Positions 1 through 8,299 are shown, numbered from the stretch's first letter. The stretch: 64,000 nt of DNA from Synechococcus sp. MW101C3 (GCF_002252635.1 NZ_NQKX01000010.1:62001-126000), one strand, 5' to 3'. The notes: generated by a model not told the origin, from the sequence alone. Made by a program: numbers and translations.

Positions 1-185
1 AGGATCCCGCAACTTCAGCACGAACATGCCTGGGCCATGTGTACGCGCATCTCTGGCTTGTGCATGCCTGGCTTGCGCACTCAGACTTCACCCAATTTGC
101 TCCATCCTGTTTTATTGATTTTCGCTCAGACGCCTGAACGCACCGACTCCCGCACAAGCAACAGCAAAAGCAAACGCACGTTCGC

Positions 186-1007
186 TCATTCCTTTCGGCT
201 TCTGTCGACATCGAGCGGCAGCGGCAGGCGCCCCTCCTCGATTTCCTCTTCGATCAGATCCACCTCCCGGTTGGCGATGAAGCGGCCGAGCAACAGGCCC
301 ATCAACAGAGACACATACAACGTGCTGCTGAGGCTCAGCAGAATGGCCAGCCGTTCGCCGAGGGGGTTGCTGGGCAACACATCGCCATAGCCCAGGCCGC
401 CGAGGGTCACAAAGCTGAAATAGGTGAGTCGGTCGAGCAGGAAGTCGTTGTGGGCTTCTACGCCCAGGTTGAAGCTGCCCGGGTGAATCACCTGAATGGC
501 CGTGGCCAGGATTCCACCGGTGAGGCCAAGATGCACATAGCCCGCCGCCGCGCCGGCCAGCACCTTCAGGTTCACACGCGGCACCCGGGCCAGCACCAGG
601 ACGAACCGCACCGTTGTGGTGAGGAAGAACACCGTGAGCATCAGCAGCGCCACCACCCTCAGCTGCTGGTTTGGCCAGCCCCCAACCAGCAACGGCACCC
701 AGGTGCCGAGCGCCGCCAACAGTCCGAGCAGCCGGTAGAGCTGAACGCGCAGCAGCTCCGACGAGGACGGCCGGATCGCCGGCAGAAGCCGGATCGACTG
801 GAGCACCAGCAGCGACACCATCACCGGCAGCAGGAAGCGGGCGAAGCCCACCCCGCGGATCGTGGCCACCGGCATGAGAAACACCGGCAGCAGGGTCAGC
901 AGGAGGAAGGGAACGAACTGCTGTTCAAGGAGCAGCAGACGCCGTTCCTCCTGTCGCCGGCCGTCACGCTCGTGCTCCGTCAGTGCCGCCCTTGCCACTG
1001 GGGGCAT
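186..1007 (-). CDS. Potassium-channel-like membrane protein with pore loop
   Basis: This 273-residue membrane protein looks like a voltage-gated-type ion channel subunit. Hydrophobic stretches lie near residues 31-50, 57-76, 91-110, 116-141, 149-173 and 220-243. Before the last one sits a pore loop with the filter-like string TLGGLGYGD at about 201-209. Family knowledge: GYGD after a membrane helix marks K+ selectivity filters, and related bacterial channels usually read TTLGYGD or TVGYGD. Here the filter Thr is replaced by Gly, so ion selectivity is uncertain. A short acidic tail (EEEIEEG) follows the last helix. There is no RCK/TrkA domain. The ATG lies 7 bp after the stop of the MoeB-like gene, so it is probably the last gene of a three-gene minus-strand operon. 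Confidence 0.75.
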   Translation of the reverse strand: MPPVARAALTEHERDGRRQEERRLLLLEQQFVPFLLLTLLPVFLMPVATIRGVGFARFLLPVMVSLLVLQSIRLLPAIRPSSSELLRVQLYRLLGLLAALGTWVPLLVGGWPNQQLRVVALLMLTVFFLTTTVRFVLVLARVPRVNLKVLAGAAAGYVHLGLTGGILATAIQVIHPGSFNLGVEAHNDFLLDRLTYFSFVTLGGLGYGDVLPSNPLGERLAILLSLSSTLYVSLLMGLLLGRFIANREVDLIEEEIEEGRLPLPLDVDRSRKE

Positions 1008-1014
1008 GCGGGGG

Positions 1015-2184
1015 TCAGTAGAGCGGAACGGAAGGATCGACCTCCTCGCTCCAGGCCTTGATGCCTCCCGTCACGTTGACCCCCTCGATGCCATGCCGTT
1101 TGAGCGCGATCAGGGCCTTGGCCGAGCGGCCGCCGAGCTTGCAGTGCACATAAAGGCGCTTGCCTGCGGCCAACTCGCGCACCTGCTCGATCGCCTGCCC
1201 GCTTTCGATCTGATCGAGGGGAACGAGCACGCCACCAGGCATCACCGCGATCTCCGCCTCCGGCGGGTTGCGCACATCGAGCAGCACCACATCGGTGGGC
1301 TGGCTGTCGAGCAGGGCTTTGAGCTCCTGCACGCTCACGGAGGGCACACTGCCCGCTTCCTCCTGGCCGGGTGCCGAGCCACCGACACCACAGAACTCCT
1401 GATAATCGATCAGTTTGTCGATCACCGGACGCTCAGGGCTGGGGCGCAGCTTCAGTTCGCGGAAGGTCATCTTCAGGGCATCGAACAGCATCAGGCGACC
1501 GCTGAGCGTGGTGCCGATGCCCACGATGATCTTCACCGCTTCGGTGGCCTGGATCATGCCGATGATGCCGGGAAGCACGCCCACCACCCCGCCTTCGGCG
1601 CAGGACGGCACCATGCCCGGCGGCGGCGGTTCGGGGAACAGATCTCGGTAGTTGGGCCCGCCCTGATAGTTGAACACCGTGGCCTGGCCCTCGAAGCGGA
1701 AGATCGAGCCGTAGACATTGGGCTTGTCGAGCAGCACGCAGGCGTCGTTCACCAGATAACGGGTGGGGAAGTTATCGGTGCCATCGCAGATCACGTCGTA
1801 GGGGGCGATGATCTCGAGCGCGTTTTCGCTGGTGAGCGCCGTTTCGTAGAGATCAACCTGGCAGTGGGGATTGATCTCGTGGATGCGATGCCGCGCCGAT
1901 TCGATCTTCGGCTTGCCCACCCAGCTGGTGCCGTGAATCACCTGGCGCTGCAGGTTGCTGCTATCCACCACGTCGAAATCGACGATGCCGAGGCGACCGA
2001 CGCCGGCGGCGGCCAGATAGAGCAGAAGGGGAGAACCAAGGCCACCCGTGCCTACGCAGAGCACCGAGGAGGCCTTCAGGCGCTTCTGTCCCTCCATGCC
2101 CACCTCGGGCAGGATCAGGTGGCGTGAGAAGCGGGCCACCTCATCAGGTGTGAGCTGGACGCCGCTGGTGTCGGGAGGAAGCAT
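1015..2184 (-). CDS. moeB: MoeB/ThiF-type adenylyltransferase with C-terminal rhodanese domain
   Basis: A 389-residue E1-like enzyme expected to adenylate the C-terminal glycine of a ubiquitin-like sulfur carrier (MoaD or ThiS type). The rhodanese domain would pass on sulfur, as in MOCS3/Uba4. The nucleotide-binding GTGGLG is at about 45-50, followed by the acidic end of a beta strand (VDFD) and a SxxNLQRQ motif. A conserved Cys sits in PSCAEGG. The rhodanese domain fills the last ~100 residues with active-site loop HCKLGGRSA. The frame is open further upstream, but that would overlap the preceding gene. The ATG at 2184 puts LTPDEVARFSRH near the N terminus, as usual for the family. It lies between a JAMM peptidase gene and a channel gene on the same strand. 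Confidence 0.9.
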   Translation of the reverse strand: MLPPDTSGVQLTPDEVARFSRHLILPEVGMEGQKRLKASSVLCVGTGGLGSPLLLYLAAAGVGRLGIVDFDVVDSSNLQRQVIHGTSWVGKPKIESARHRIHEINPHCQVDLYETALTSENALEIIAPYDVICDGTDNFPTRYLVNDACVLLDKPNVYGSIFRFEGQATVFNYQGGPNYRDLFPEPPPPGMVPSCAEGGVVGVLPGIIGMIQATEAVKIIVGIGTTLSGRLMLFDALKMTFRELKLRPSPERPVIDKLIDYQEFCGVGGSAPGQEEAGSVPSVSVQELKALLDSQPTDVVLLDVRNPPEAEIAVMPGGVLVPLDQIESGQAIEQVRELAAGKRLYVHCKLGGRSAKALIALKRHGIEGVNVTGGIKAWSEEVDPSVPLY

Positions 2185-2230
2185 GGGCAGAAGGCCGGTG
2201 GCCAGAACAGCCGCTTGGGCGGCACATGCC

Positions 2231-2716
2231 TCAGTCTCCCAAACCCCCGGGCCTTGCCTCATCCTCCGAAGCCAGCGGCAGCGGCTCGGCCGCCCTGCCA
2301 TCGCCGGTCTCCGTCAGCCACCAGCCCCGCAACTCCTGGTGCAGGCCTGAGGCGATCAGCAGCACGGTGGGGGGCATCGCCAGCTCCAGATCCAGCGCCG
2401 AAGGCACCGCCGCGCTGGTGGGATGGCTGTGCGCGGCGCCGATCACCGAGAGGCCACGGCTGCGCGCCCACTTCTGTGCCTGCAGCTGCTCGCGCGGATC
2501 GAGGGCGAAACGCCGATGACGCTCCGGTTCCGGTTCCCACACATTCAGGCACGGCCACGCCGTGGTGATCCGCCAGCGGTGGTCTGCGTGGCCTGTCGGA
2601 ATCGGGCCGATCAACAGAGCGCAGCCCTCCTGAGGGTGGGCCGCCCGCACGATCGCCTCCAGCACCGTCAGGGCGCGCCGATCGATCACCAGCTGTTCTG
2701 GCCAAGAGCCACCCAT
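2231..2716 (-). CDS. JAMM/MPN-family (M67) metallopeptidase
   Basis: A 161-residue Mov34/MPN/PAD-1 protein with a complete JAMM zinc site: Glu30 (PQEG), His96 and His98 in HSHP, then Ser106 and Asp109 in PSALD. Family knowledge: short bacterial JAMM proteins remove residues after the Gly-Gly of ThiS/MoaD-like sulfur carriers or act as desampylases. It is first in a minus-strand run, 46 bp ahead of the MoeB-rhodanese gene. Carrier maturation by this peptidase and activation by MoeB is therefore the simplest reading. No small carrier gene is visible nearby, so the substrate is unknown. The start (ATG, 2716) is 40 bp from the divergent CAAD gene. Confidence 0.85.
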   Translation of the reverse strand: MGGSWPEQLVIDRRALTVLEAIVRAAHPQEGCALLIGPIPTGHADHRWRITTAWPCLNVWEPEPERHRRFALDPREQLQAQKWARSRGLSVIGAAHSHPTSAAVPSALDLELAMPPTVLLIASGLHQELRGWWLTETGDGRAAEPLPLASEDEARPGGLGD

Positions 2717-2756
2717 GCCGATACGTTATGGGCCGTCACCGCACCCCGCTCATTCA

Positions 2757-3137
2757 ATGAACGAAACAATCACCGAGCAGGACGTGCAACCGACCAGCCA
2801 TGTGCCCGCTTCTGAGAGCTCCGACGCTGGAGCGAGCTTCAACGCCCGTTACGGCGAGATCCTCACCAAGGTGAACCAGACCCTCGAGCAGGTGGACTGG
2901 AATCAGGCCGGCAAGGCGGGCAAGGCGCTCGGCATCCTGCTGGCCGTGATCGTGGCCCAGATCCTGATCAAGGGAGTCCTCGACACGATCAACCTGCTGC
3001 CTGTGGTTCCCGGCCTGCTCGAACTGCTCGGTTTGGTGGTGGTGGGCAGCTGGAGCTGGAAGAACCTCACCACCAGCGAAAAGCGCTCCGCCGTGGTGGA
3101 GCGCCTGCGCAGCCTGCGCCAGGAGTATCTGGGCTGA
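2757..3137 (+). CDS. CAAD-domain thylakoid membrane protein (stand-alone)
   Basis: A 126-residue protein with a hydrophilic N terminus (about 1-55), a predicted amphipathic or membrane segment near 56-74, a second near 80-100, and a basic C-terminal helix. The C-terminal half resembles the CAAD domain, which anchors some cyanobacterial aminoacyl-tRNA synthetases to thylakoids and is related to the curvature protein CURT1. Here the domain stands alone, so a CURT1-like membrane role is more likely than tRNA charging; this is inference. An in-frame ATG at 2715 would overlap the divergent JAMM start, so ATG 2757 (MNETITEQD) is preferred. Confidence 0.75.
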   Translation: MNETITEQDVQPTSHVPASESSDAGASFNARYGEILTKVNQTLEQVDWNQAGKAGKALGILLAVIVAQILIKGVLDTINLLPVVPGLLELLGLVVVGSWSWKNLTTSEKRSAVVERLRSLRQEYLG

Positions 3138-3140
3138 GGC

Positions 3141-4022
3141 CTAGAGCAACCGGTCAATCAACGCCTGCGCCTGTCGCCAGTAACCGCCACCGAACAGGTT
3201 GGCGTGATTGAGCAGGTGGTACAGGTCGTAGACAAGCCGCCGGCGCGCTTCGCCCGGCGGCAACGGCCATTCACGCCCATAGCCCAGGAAGAAGTCCGCC
3301 GGAAAGCCTCCGAACAACCGCGCCATGGCCAGGTCCACTTCCCTGTCGCCGCGGTAGACGGCCGGATCAAACAGAGCCGGCAGCGACGAATCTTGCAGCA
3401 GCGCCGCATTTCCGCTCCACAGATCCCCGTGCACGAGGCAGGGATCAGGGCCGTGGTCGTCGAGCCAGCCGGGCAGGTCTGCCAGCAGTTGCTGGCTGCC
3501 CGGTAGCTGTTTTCCCTTCGCCGCCGCCAGCTCCAGCTGCACGCCCAGACGCCGCTCTGCGAAGAAGCGACCCCAGTGATCCCCCCAACCGTTGCGCTGG
3601 GGGTTCGAGCCGATGAAGTTGTCGTGCGGCCAGCCGAAACGCAACGACGGGCCAGCGGCGCTGCGCCGGTGCAGGCAGGCGAGGGCAGCACCGAAATCAC
3701 TCCAGGCCTGGGAGCTGCCGCCATGGGCCAGCGTCAGCCACGGCAGCAACAGCACCGCTTCCCCCTCCACCACGGCGCAGTGCAGCGGTTGCGGCACCAC
3801 CAGGTCGGCGCCGGCGGCGGCCGCAAGGGCCTTGAGACCGTCCGCTTCGGCCTGAAGCAGGGGCAACGCTGTCGCGCCGTTGGTTTTGGCGAAGAAGCGG
3901 CGGCCATCGGCAAGCTGCAGCTGCCAGGCCCGGTGGATGCAGCCACCGCCCACCGGCTGGCGGGAGAGCAGTGGCGCCTGCAGGTGCTGCCGCACCCAGG
4001 CCGCCAGCGAATCGTCCGTCAC
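3141..4022 (-). CDS. Fructosamine/ketosamine-3-kinase family protein
   Basis: A protein-kinase-fold small-molecule kinase of 293 residues, close to the usual ~290 for fructosamine-3-kinases. Visible motifs are a glycine-rich ATP loop (VGGGCIHRAW, about 24-33), the ATP lysine in FFAKTN, the catalytic loop HGDLWSGN (about 198-205) and the metal-binding DPAVYRGDRE (about 219-228). The family repairs glycated proteins by phosphorylating ketosamines; the physiological substrate in cyanobacteria is not established. An ATG at 4151 would add about 43 low-complexity residues overlapping the divergent gene. The GTG at 4022 starts just before LAAWVRQHL, as in homologues. The stop lies 3 bp from the CAAD stop (convergent). 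Confidence 0.85.
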   Translation of the reverse strand: MTDDSLAAWVRQHLQAPLLSRQPVGGGCIHRAWQLQLADGRRFFAKTNGATALPLLQAEADGLKALAAAAGADLVVPQPLHCAVVEGEAVLLLPWLTLAHGGSSQAWSDFGAALACLHRRSAAGPSLRFGWPHDNFIGSNPQRNGWGDHWGRFFAERRLGVQLELAAAKGKQLPGSQQLLADLPGWLDDHGPDPCLVHGDLWSGNAALLQDSSLPALFDPAVYRGDREVDLAMARLFGGFPADFFLGYGREWPLPPGEARRRLVYDLYHLLNHANLFGGGYWRQAQALIDRLL

Positions 4023-4077
4023 GGCCGCCCCGTCAGCATTGCCAGCATGCCTGCAATTCTGTGGCGGGGCAGCGAAG

Positions 4078-5592
4078 GTGGGCGCGCAAGCCGATGCGGC
4101 CAAAGGCCAGTGCGACGTGGCCGTGCTCGGCGCCGGAATCGCCGGCCTCACGGCAGCGGCCCTGCTGGCGCGCCAGGGCCTGGACGTGCAGCTGCTGGAA
4201 GCCCATCACCAGAGCGGCGGCTGCGCCGGCACCTTCCGCCGCCGGGGCTATGTGTTCGATGTGGGGGCCACCCAGGTGGCCGGCCTGGAGCCGGGCGGCA
4301 TTCACGCGCGGATCTTCGAGCAGCTGGGCGTGGAGGCGCCGGCAGCCACCCCTTTGGACCCCGGTTGCGTCGTGGATCTGGCCGATGGCCAGCCGGCGGT
4401 GCGGCTCTGGCGTGATCCCGAGCGCTGGCGGCAGGAACGGCAGCGGCATTTCCCGGGCTCGGAGCGCTTCTGGAGCCTGTGCGCAGCCATCCACCAGGCC
4501 AACTGGGGCTTCGCTGGACGGGAACCGGTACTGCCCCCCCGCAGCCTCTGGGACCTGGGCCAGCTGCTGGGGGCCCTGCGCCCCGCCAACCTGGCCAGCG
4601 GTGTGCTGGTGGGAAGCACGATCGCCGATCTGCTGAGGCTCACGGGCTGCGCCAACGACGCGCGGCTGCGGCGCTTTCTCGATCTGCAGCTGCGTCTCTA
4701 TTCCCAGGAGCCGGCCCACCGCACTGCCGCGCTCTACGGCGCCAGCGTGCTGGCGATGGCACAGGAGCCTCTGGGCCTGTTCCACCTGGCGCCCTCGATG
4801 CAGGCCTTGAGCGATGCGCTGGAGCTGGGGCTGGCCCGCGCCGGCGGCAGCCTGCGCTTGCGGCACCGGGCGAGCGAGCTGCGGCAGCACGGCAGCGGCT
4901 GGAGGGTGCATGGCACAGGGCCAGGCGGGAGCAGCTGGCAGCTGCTCGCCCGTGAACTGGTCTGCAGCCTTCCCCCCCAGTCGTTGCCGGATCTGTTGCC
5001 AGGGGATGCCCTGCCGGCCGGTTACGGAGCGCGGCTGCGGCACCTGGAGGATCCCAGCGGTGCGCTGGTGCTGTACGCGGCCGTGGAGCGCAGCGCCCTG
5101 CCCGCCGACTGCCCCGCTCATCTGCAGCTCGACTGGGCCGACCCTGGCTCCCTGTTCGTGTCGGTGAGCCGGGAGGGGGATGGCCGGGCGCCGGCGGGGG
5201 AGGCCACCGTGATCGCCAGCGTGTTCACTCCGGCCCGGCCCTGGTTCGAGGGCGACGAAGCCGCCTACCACTCCCGCAAACAGACGGCGATGGCGGGCCT
5301 CCAGGCAGGGCTGAATCGGTTGCTCGGTCTCACGCCGGCGCACTACCGCCACGCGGAACTGTCCACACCACGCAGCTTCGCCCGCTGGACCGGGCGGCCC
5401 TTCGGCTTCGTGGGCGGCCTGGGCCAGCATCCCTCCCGTTTCGGCCCCTTCGGGCTGGCCAGCCGCACACCCCTGCCTGGCTTCTGGCTCTGCGGCGATG
5501 CCATCTACCCCGGCGAAGGCACCGCGGGCGTGAGCCTGTCGGCGCAGATGGTGAGCCGGCAACTGCTGGCTCGGCGGGGGATCGCTGCCTAG
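4078..5592 (+). CDS. crtD: CrtD-type carotenoid C-3',4' desaturase / phytoene desaturase family
   Basis: An FAD-dependent amine-oxidase-fold enzyme of about 504 residues. The dinucleotide motif GAGIAGLTAA begins about 18 residues from the start, followed by a Glu ending the second beta strand (LLEA) and SGGCAGTFRR. The C-terminal FAD motif GDAIYPGEGTAGV is also present. Overall form matches the cyanobacterial CrtD group, which acts on myxol-type carotenoids; CrtH-type carotene isomerases are the main alternative. No ATG lies just before the Rossmann fold. The GTG at 4078, 55 bp from the divergent kinase start, gives the expected N terminus. Convergent with tyrA, overlapping by 4 bp at the stops. 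Confidence 0.8.
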   Translation: MGAQADAAKGQCDVAVLGAGIAGLTAAALLARQGLDVQLLEAHHQSGGCAGTFRRRGYVFDVGATQVAGLEPGGIHARIFEQLGVEAPAATPLDPGCVVDLADGQPAVRLWRDPERWRQERQRHFPGSERFWSLCAAIHQANWGFAGREPVLPPRSLWDLGQLLGALRPANLASGVLVGSTIADLLRLTGCANDARLRRFLDLQLRLYSQEPAHRTAALYGASVLAMAQEPLGLFHLAPSMQALSDALELGLARAGGSLRLRHRASELRQHGSGWRVHGTGPGGSSWQLLARELVCSLPPQSLPDLLPGDALPAGYGARLRHLEDPSGALVLYAAVERSALPADCPAHLQLDWADPGSLFVSVSREGDGRAPAGEATVIASVFTPARPWFEGDEAAYHSRKQTAMAGLQAGLNRLLGLTPAHYRHAELSTPRSFARWTGRPFGFVGGLGQHPSRFGPFGLASRTPLPGFWLCGDAIYPGEGTAGVSLSAQMVSRQLLARRGIAA

Positions 5593-6509
5593 AGGAACTC
5601 CGGCCGCAGGCGCTGGCCGGCCGCCAGTGCCTCGCGCAGATCGGCCCAGCGCTCCTGCTGCAGCAACCCCTCCAACTGATCGAGTGATCGCCGGTAGGAG
5701 GCCAGGGCCGCCAGGAGCTGCTCCCGGTTGCAACGGGCCATCAGGGCACCCAGTTCCGGGTTGCCGCCCCCCACACGTGTGGTGTCGGCAAAGCCACTGG
5801 AGGCCAGCGCACGCACCAGCGCCCTGGCCTCAGTGTCCACCTGCTCGTAGCCGGCTTGCCCATCGCCAGGGGCCGGTGCCGCCACGGCGCCCCGATCCGC
5901 CGCCTGCAGCAGGGCGGCACCCACCAGCACCGGCAGGTGGGAAATCAGCGCCACGGCGCGGTCGTGGGCCTGGGGGTCGCACAGCAGCCATCGGGCCTCC
6001 ACGGCTTCCGAGAGGGTGCGCACGAGCTCCAGAGCTGCCGGGTCGGTGTCTGGCGTGGGCGTCACCACCCAGGGGCGACCGCGGAACAGGTGGCGCACCC
6101 CCGCTTCCACCCCGGCCTCCGCGGTGCCGGCCATCGGGTGGCTGGCAACGAAACGGGGCACGATCCCCTGCCAGGTGCGCAGCACGGGTGCCTTGACCGA
6201 GCCCACATCGGTGATCACCGCGTCCGGCGGCAGGGCAGCCAGCAACGCCGGGTCCGGCGCCAGCAGCTGATCGAGCGGCAGCGCCAGCACCACGAGCCGG
6301 CAGCCCGCCAGCACGGAGGGATCGGTGCTGACCCGGCCAGCCAGTCCACGCTGGCGAGCCCGCTCCGCCGTGCTCTCCCGCCGTACAAGCCCGCGCACAT
6401 CCCAGCCGCGGGCACGCAGATCGAGGCCGAGGGAGCCGCCGATCAGGCCCAGCCCCACCAGCCCCACCACTCCGGCCGTGCCGTCGGGGTGCATCGTCTG
6501 GGCTGTCAT
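5589..6509 (-). CDS. tyrA: Prephenate/arogenate dehydrogenase
   Basis: A 306-residue tyrosine-pathway dehydrogenase. The N-terminal Rossmann motif GLGLIGGSLG is at about 19-28. DVGSVKAPV and the catalytic-region SHPMAGTAEAG follow, and then the helical domain with HDRAVALISHLP. These are hallmarks of the TyrA family, which oxidatively decarboxylates prephenate or arogenate. Cyanobacterial members usually prefer arogenate and NADP, but the sequence alone does not settle this. The frame is open far upstream, antisense to the helicase gene; ATG 6509 gives the usual length. A second ATG at 6494 is possible. The helicase gene starts divergently 42 bp away. Confidence 0.92.
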   Translation of the reverse strand: MTAQTMHPDGTAGVVGLVGLGLIGGSLGLDLRARGWDVRGLVRRESTAERARQRGLAGRVSTDPSVLAGCRLVVLALPLDQLLAPDPALLAALPPDAVITDVGSVKAPVLRTWQGIVPRFVASHPMAGTAEAGVEAGVRHLFRGRPWVVTPTPDTDPAALELVRTLSEAVEARWLLCDPQAHDRAVALISHLPVLVGAALLQAADRGAVAAPAPGDGQAGYEQVDTEARALVRALASSGFADTTRVGGGNPELGALMARCNREQLLAALASYRRSLDQLEGLLQQERWADLREALAAGQRLRPEFL

Positions 6510-6551
6510 GGCTGCCACGGTCCACTCGGAGCAGCTTCCTACGATTCGCGG

Positions 6552-7985
6552 ATGTTGGAAGCCCGCGCCCACCAGCAACTCAAGCAACTCCTGCGGCAGG
6601 AGGGTGGCGTGGGCTGGCCGCATCACCTCACGCTCAGCCGGGTGGTGGGGCGCAGCCTGCGGCGCGGCGATCACTGCTGCCTGCAGCTTGCGCCTGGCAG
6701 CGATCCGGGCTGGCTGGTAGCCCTGCTCGTGCCGATGGCCCTGGCAACGGCACCGCTGGTGCTGGTGGTGAGCGAGCCGATGCGCCGGCGCTTGCTGCAG
6801 GTCGAGCTGCCCCGGCTGCGGGCCGCCGGGCTCACGCTGCCGTGCTGGGAAGGGGAGACACCGCCCCGCGACAGCACCCTCTGGCTGATGAACCATCAGC
6901 AGTTGGTGAAGGCCTGGCAGAGCGGCACCCTTGGAGATCGCCACCTGGTGATTCCCGAGGAGGAGATCCTCGAAGCACGGCTGCGCACGGCGCTGGATCA
7001 GCAGCTCGCTCCTCAGCATTGGGACCAGATCCGCCTCAGCCTGCCGGCGGCGGACGCGAGCCTGCTGGAGCTGCACCAGCGGCTCGGCCGCCGGATCCTC
7101 AGCCACCCGGGCACCCCCTCGGCCCAAGTGCCCCTGCCGCCCGAAGACGAAGCGCCCCTGCGGCAGTTGCTGTCGCTGCTGGGGCCGCTGCCGCGTCCAT
7201 GGCCCGAGTGGATGGCGGCCAGCGGCCCGGGCTGGACGAGCTGGGCCACCGTGGACCGCCAGCTGCTGCAGTGGGACCTCCACCGGGTGCCGCTCGAACC
7301 GCTGGAGGTGATGCAGGGACTGCTGGATGGCCGGGCCCTGGTGCTGGTGGGCCAGCGCGGAGCGCCTGTGCAGCTGGCGGGGTTCACCCCCCAGGTGCGG
7401 GTGGATCTGGCCGATCCGCTCCTTTCCGACCCTTTGCCGCTCTACGCGCCCCTGCGCCAGCCCCTGCCCAACAGCCCCCAGTACGGCGAGCATCTGCTCG
7501 ATCACTGCCGCCGTCTGGTGCTGGGCCAGGCTGGTCTGACGATCGTGCTCGTCGATGAGGCTGGCCTGCGCCTGCCGCTGGCGGCGGCGCTGGCGGCCGA
7601 GTTCGGCACGCGGGTGTGCCATCAGGACACAGCCCCGGAGAGCAATGGTGTGATCTGCTGCGGCTGGAGCTGGTGGCTGGAGCATCAGGAGCGATTGCCG
7701 GTGCCCTGCCAGGTGGTGGTCGGTCCACTGCCGATCGCCAGCCTGGAAGACCCGCTCACCGCCGCCCGGGTGATGCGGCTGCGCCAGCAGGGACGCGACT
7801 GGTTCCGCGAACTGCTGCTGCCCGAAGCGCTTGATCGACTGCAGCGCGGCCTGGCCAGCCTCAGGCGCGGAGGGGCGGGGCGACTGGCTGTGCTGGATGG
7901 CCGGGTCCGCAGCCGCAGCTGGGGGCGGCAGGTGTTGCGCGCCCTGGAACCCTGGGTGGCCCTGAATCGCCTGCTCCCGGGCTGA
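6552..7985 (+). CDS. Degenerate DinG/Rad3-like helicase-related protein
   Basis: A 477-residue protein resembling the short DinG-like helicase-related proteins of picocyanobacteria. The N-terminal half is arranged like a helicase 1A domain (LVALLVPMALATAPLVLVVSEPMRRRL, with a later LVIPEEEILEARL in the place of a DEAH-like box). The C-terminal half includes a motif-VI-like RVMRLRQQGRDWFREL. I cannot find a Walker A (GxGKT/S) sequence, so ATP hydrolysis is doubtful. The start ATG 6552 follows a short divergent spacer from tyrA. The call rests on general resemblance and is only moderately secure. Confidence 0.5.
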   Translation: MLEARAHQQLKQLLRQEGGVGWPHHLTLSRVVGRSLRRGDHCCLQLAPGSDPGWLVALLVPMALATAPLVLVVSEPMRRRLLQVELPRLRAAGLTLPCWEGETPPRDSTLWLMNHQQLVKAWQSGTLGDRHLVIPEEEILEARLRTALDQQLAPQHWDQIRLSLPAADASLLELHQRLGRRILSHPGTPSAQVPLPPEDEAPLRQLLSLLGPLPRPWPEWMAASGPGWTSWATVDRQLLQWDLHRVPLEPLEVMQGLLDGRALVLVGQRGAPVQLAGFTPQVRVDLADPLLSDPLPLYAPLRQPLPNSPQYGEHLLDHCRRLVLGQAGLTIVLVDEAGLRLPLAAALAAEFGTRVCHQDTAPESNGVICCGWSWWLEHQERLPVPCQVVVGPLPIASLEDPLTAARVMRLRQQGRDWFRELLLPEALDRLQRGLASLRRGGAGRLAVLDGRVRSRSWGRQVLRALEPWVALNRLLPG

Positions 7986-8050
7986 GCCGCCAGCTGCAGA
8001 TACGCCCGGTGGCCACCTCTACGCTGCACCGCAGTGGGAGCAGAACGGTC

Positions 8051-8299
8051 ATGGGTGAAGCAAGGCGGAGGGCGCAACAGGGTCTGCCACCACGCCAGAA
8101 GGCCAAGCCATCCGCAGCCAAGGACGCTTCACCACGCCTGGTGGAATGGTTTCCGCTCACGCGCGACCAGGCCGATCGCTTCGTGAAGCTCACCACCCGC
8201 GGCGCCTGGGTCGGCATTGGCTCACTGGTCCTCTTCTGGGTGGTCGTGCGCTTCATCGGCCCGGCCGCCGGCTGGTGGCAACTGTCCGACACCCCCTGA
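8051..8299 (+). CDS. DUF2839 small membrane protein
   Basis: An 82-residue protein beginning MGEARRRAQQGLPPR, the basic N terminus seen in the DUF2839 family of cyanobacteria. A hydrophilic middle (residues 15-45) is followed by one strong transmembrane helix near 54-73 (WVGIGSLVLFWVVVRFIG). Function is unknown for the family. An in-frame ATG at 8009 would add 14 residues, but the family N terminus supports 8051. It lies 65 bp after the helicase-like gene on the same strand, so the two may be co-transcribed. Confidence 0.75.
   Translation: MGEARRRAQQGLPPRQKAKPSAAKDASPRLVEWFPLTRDQADRFVKLTTRGAWVGIGSLVLFWVVVRFIGPAAGWWQLSDTP

Noticed and set aside
1-185. Open frame and short GCATGCCTGG-type repeats at the window start
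   Set aside because: No conserved product, start site or RNA fold; the repeats are short and imperfect. I see nothing I can support here.
862-2127. A 421-codon plus-strand frame over the MoeB-like gene
   Set aside because: Antisense shadow of a well-supported gene; the product is His/Ala-rich noise.
6510-7685. Long upstream extension of the tyrA frame
   Set aside because: It is antisense to the helicase-like gene and shows no conservation; TyrA length and Rossmann motif fix the start near 6509.
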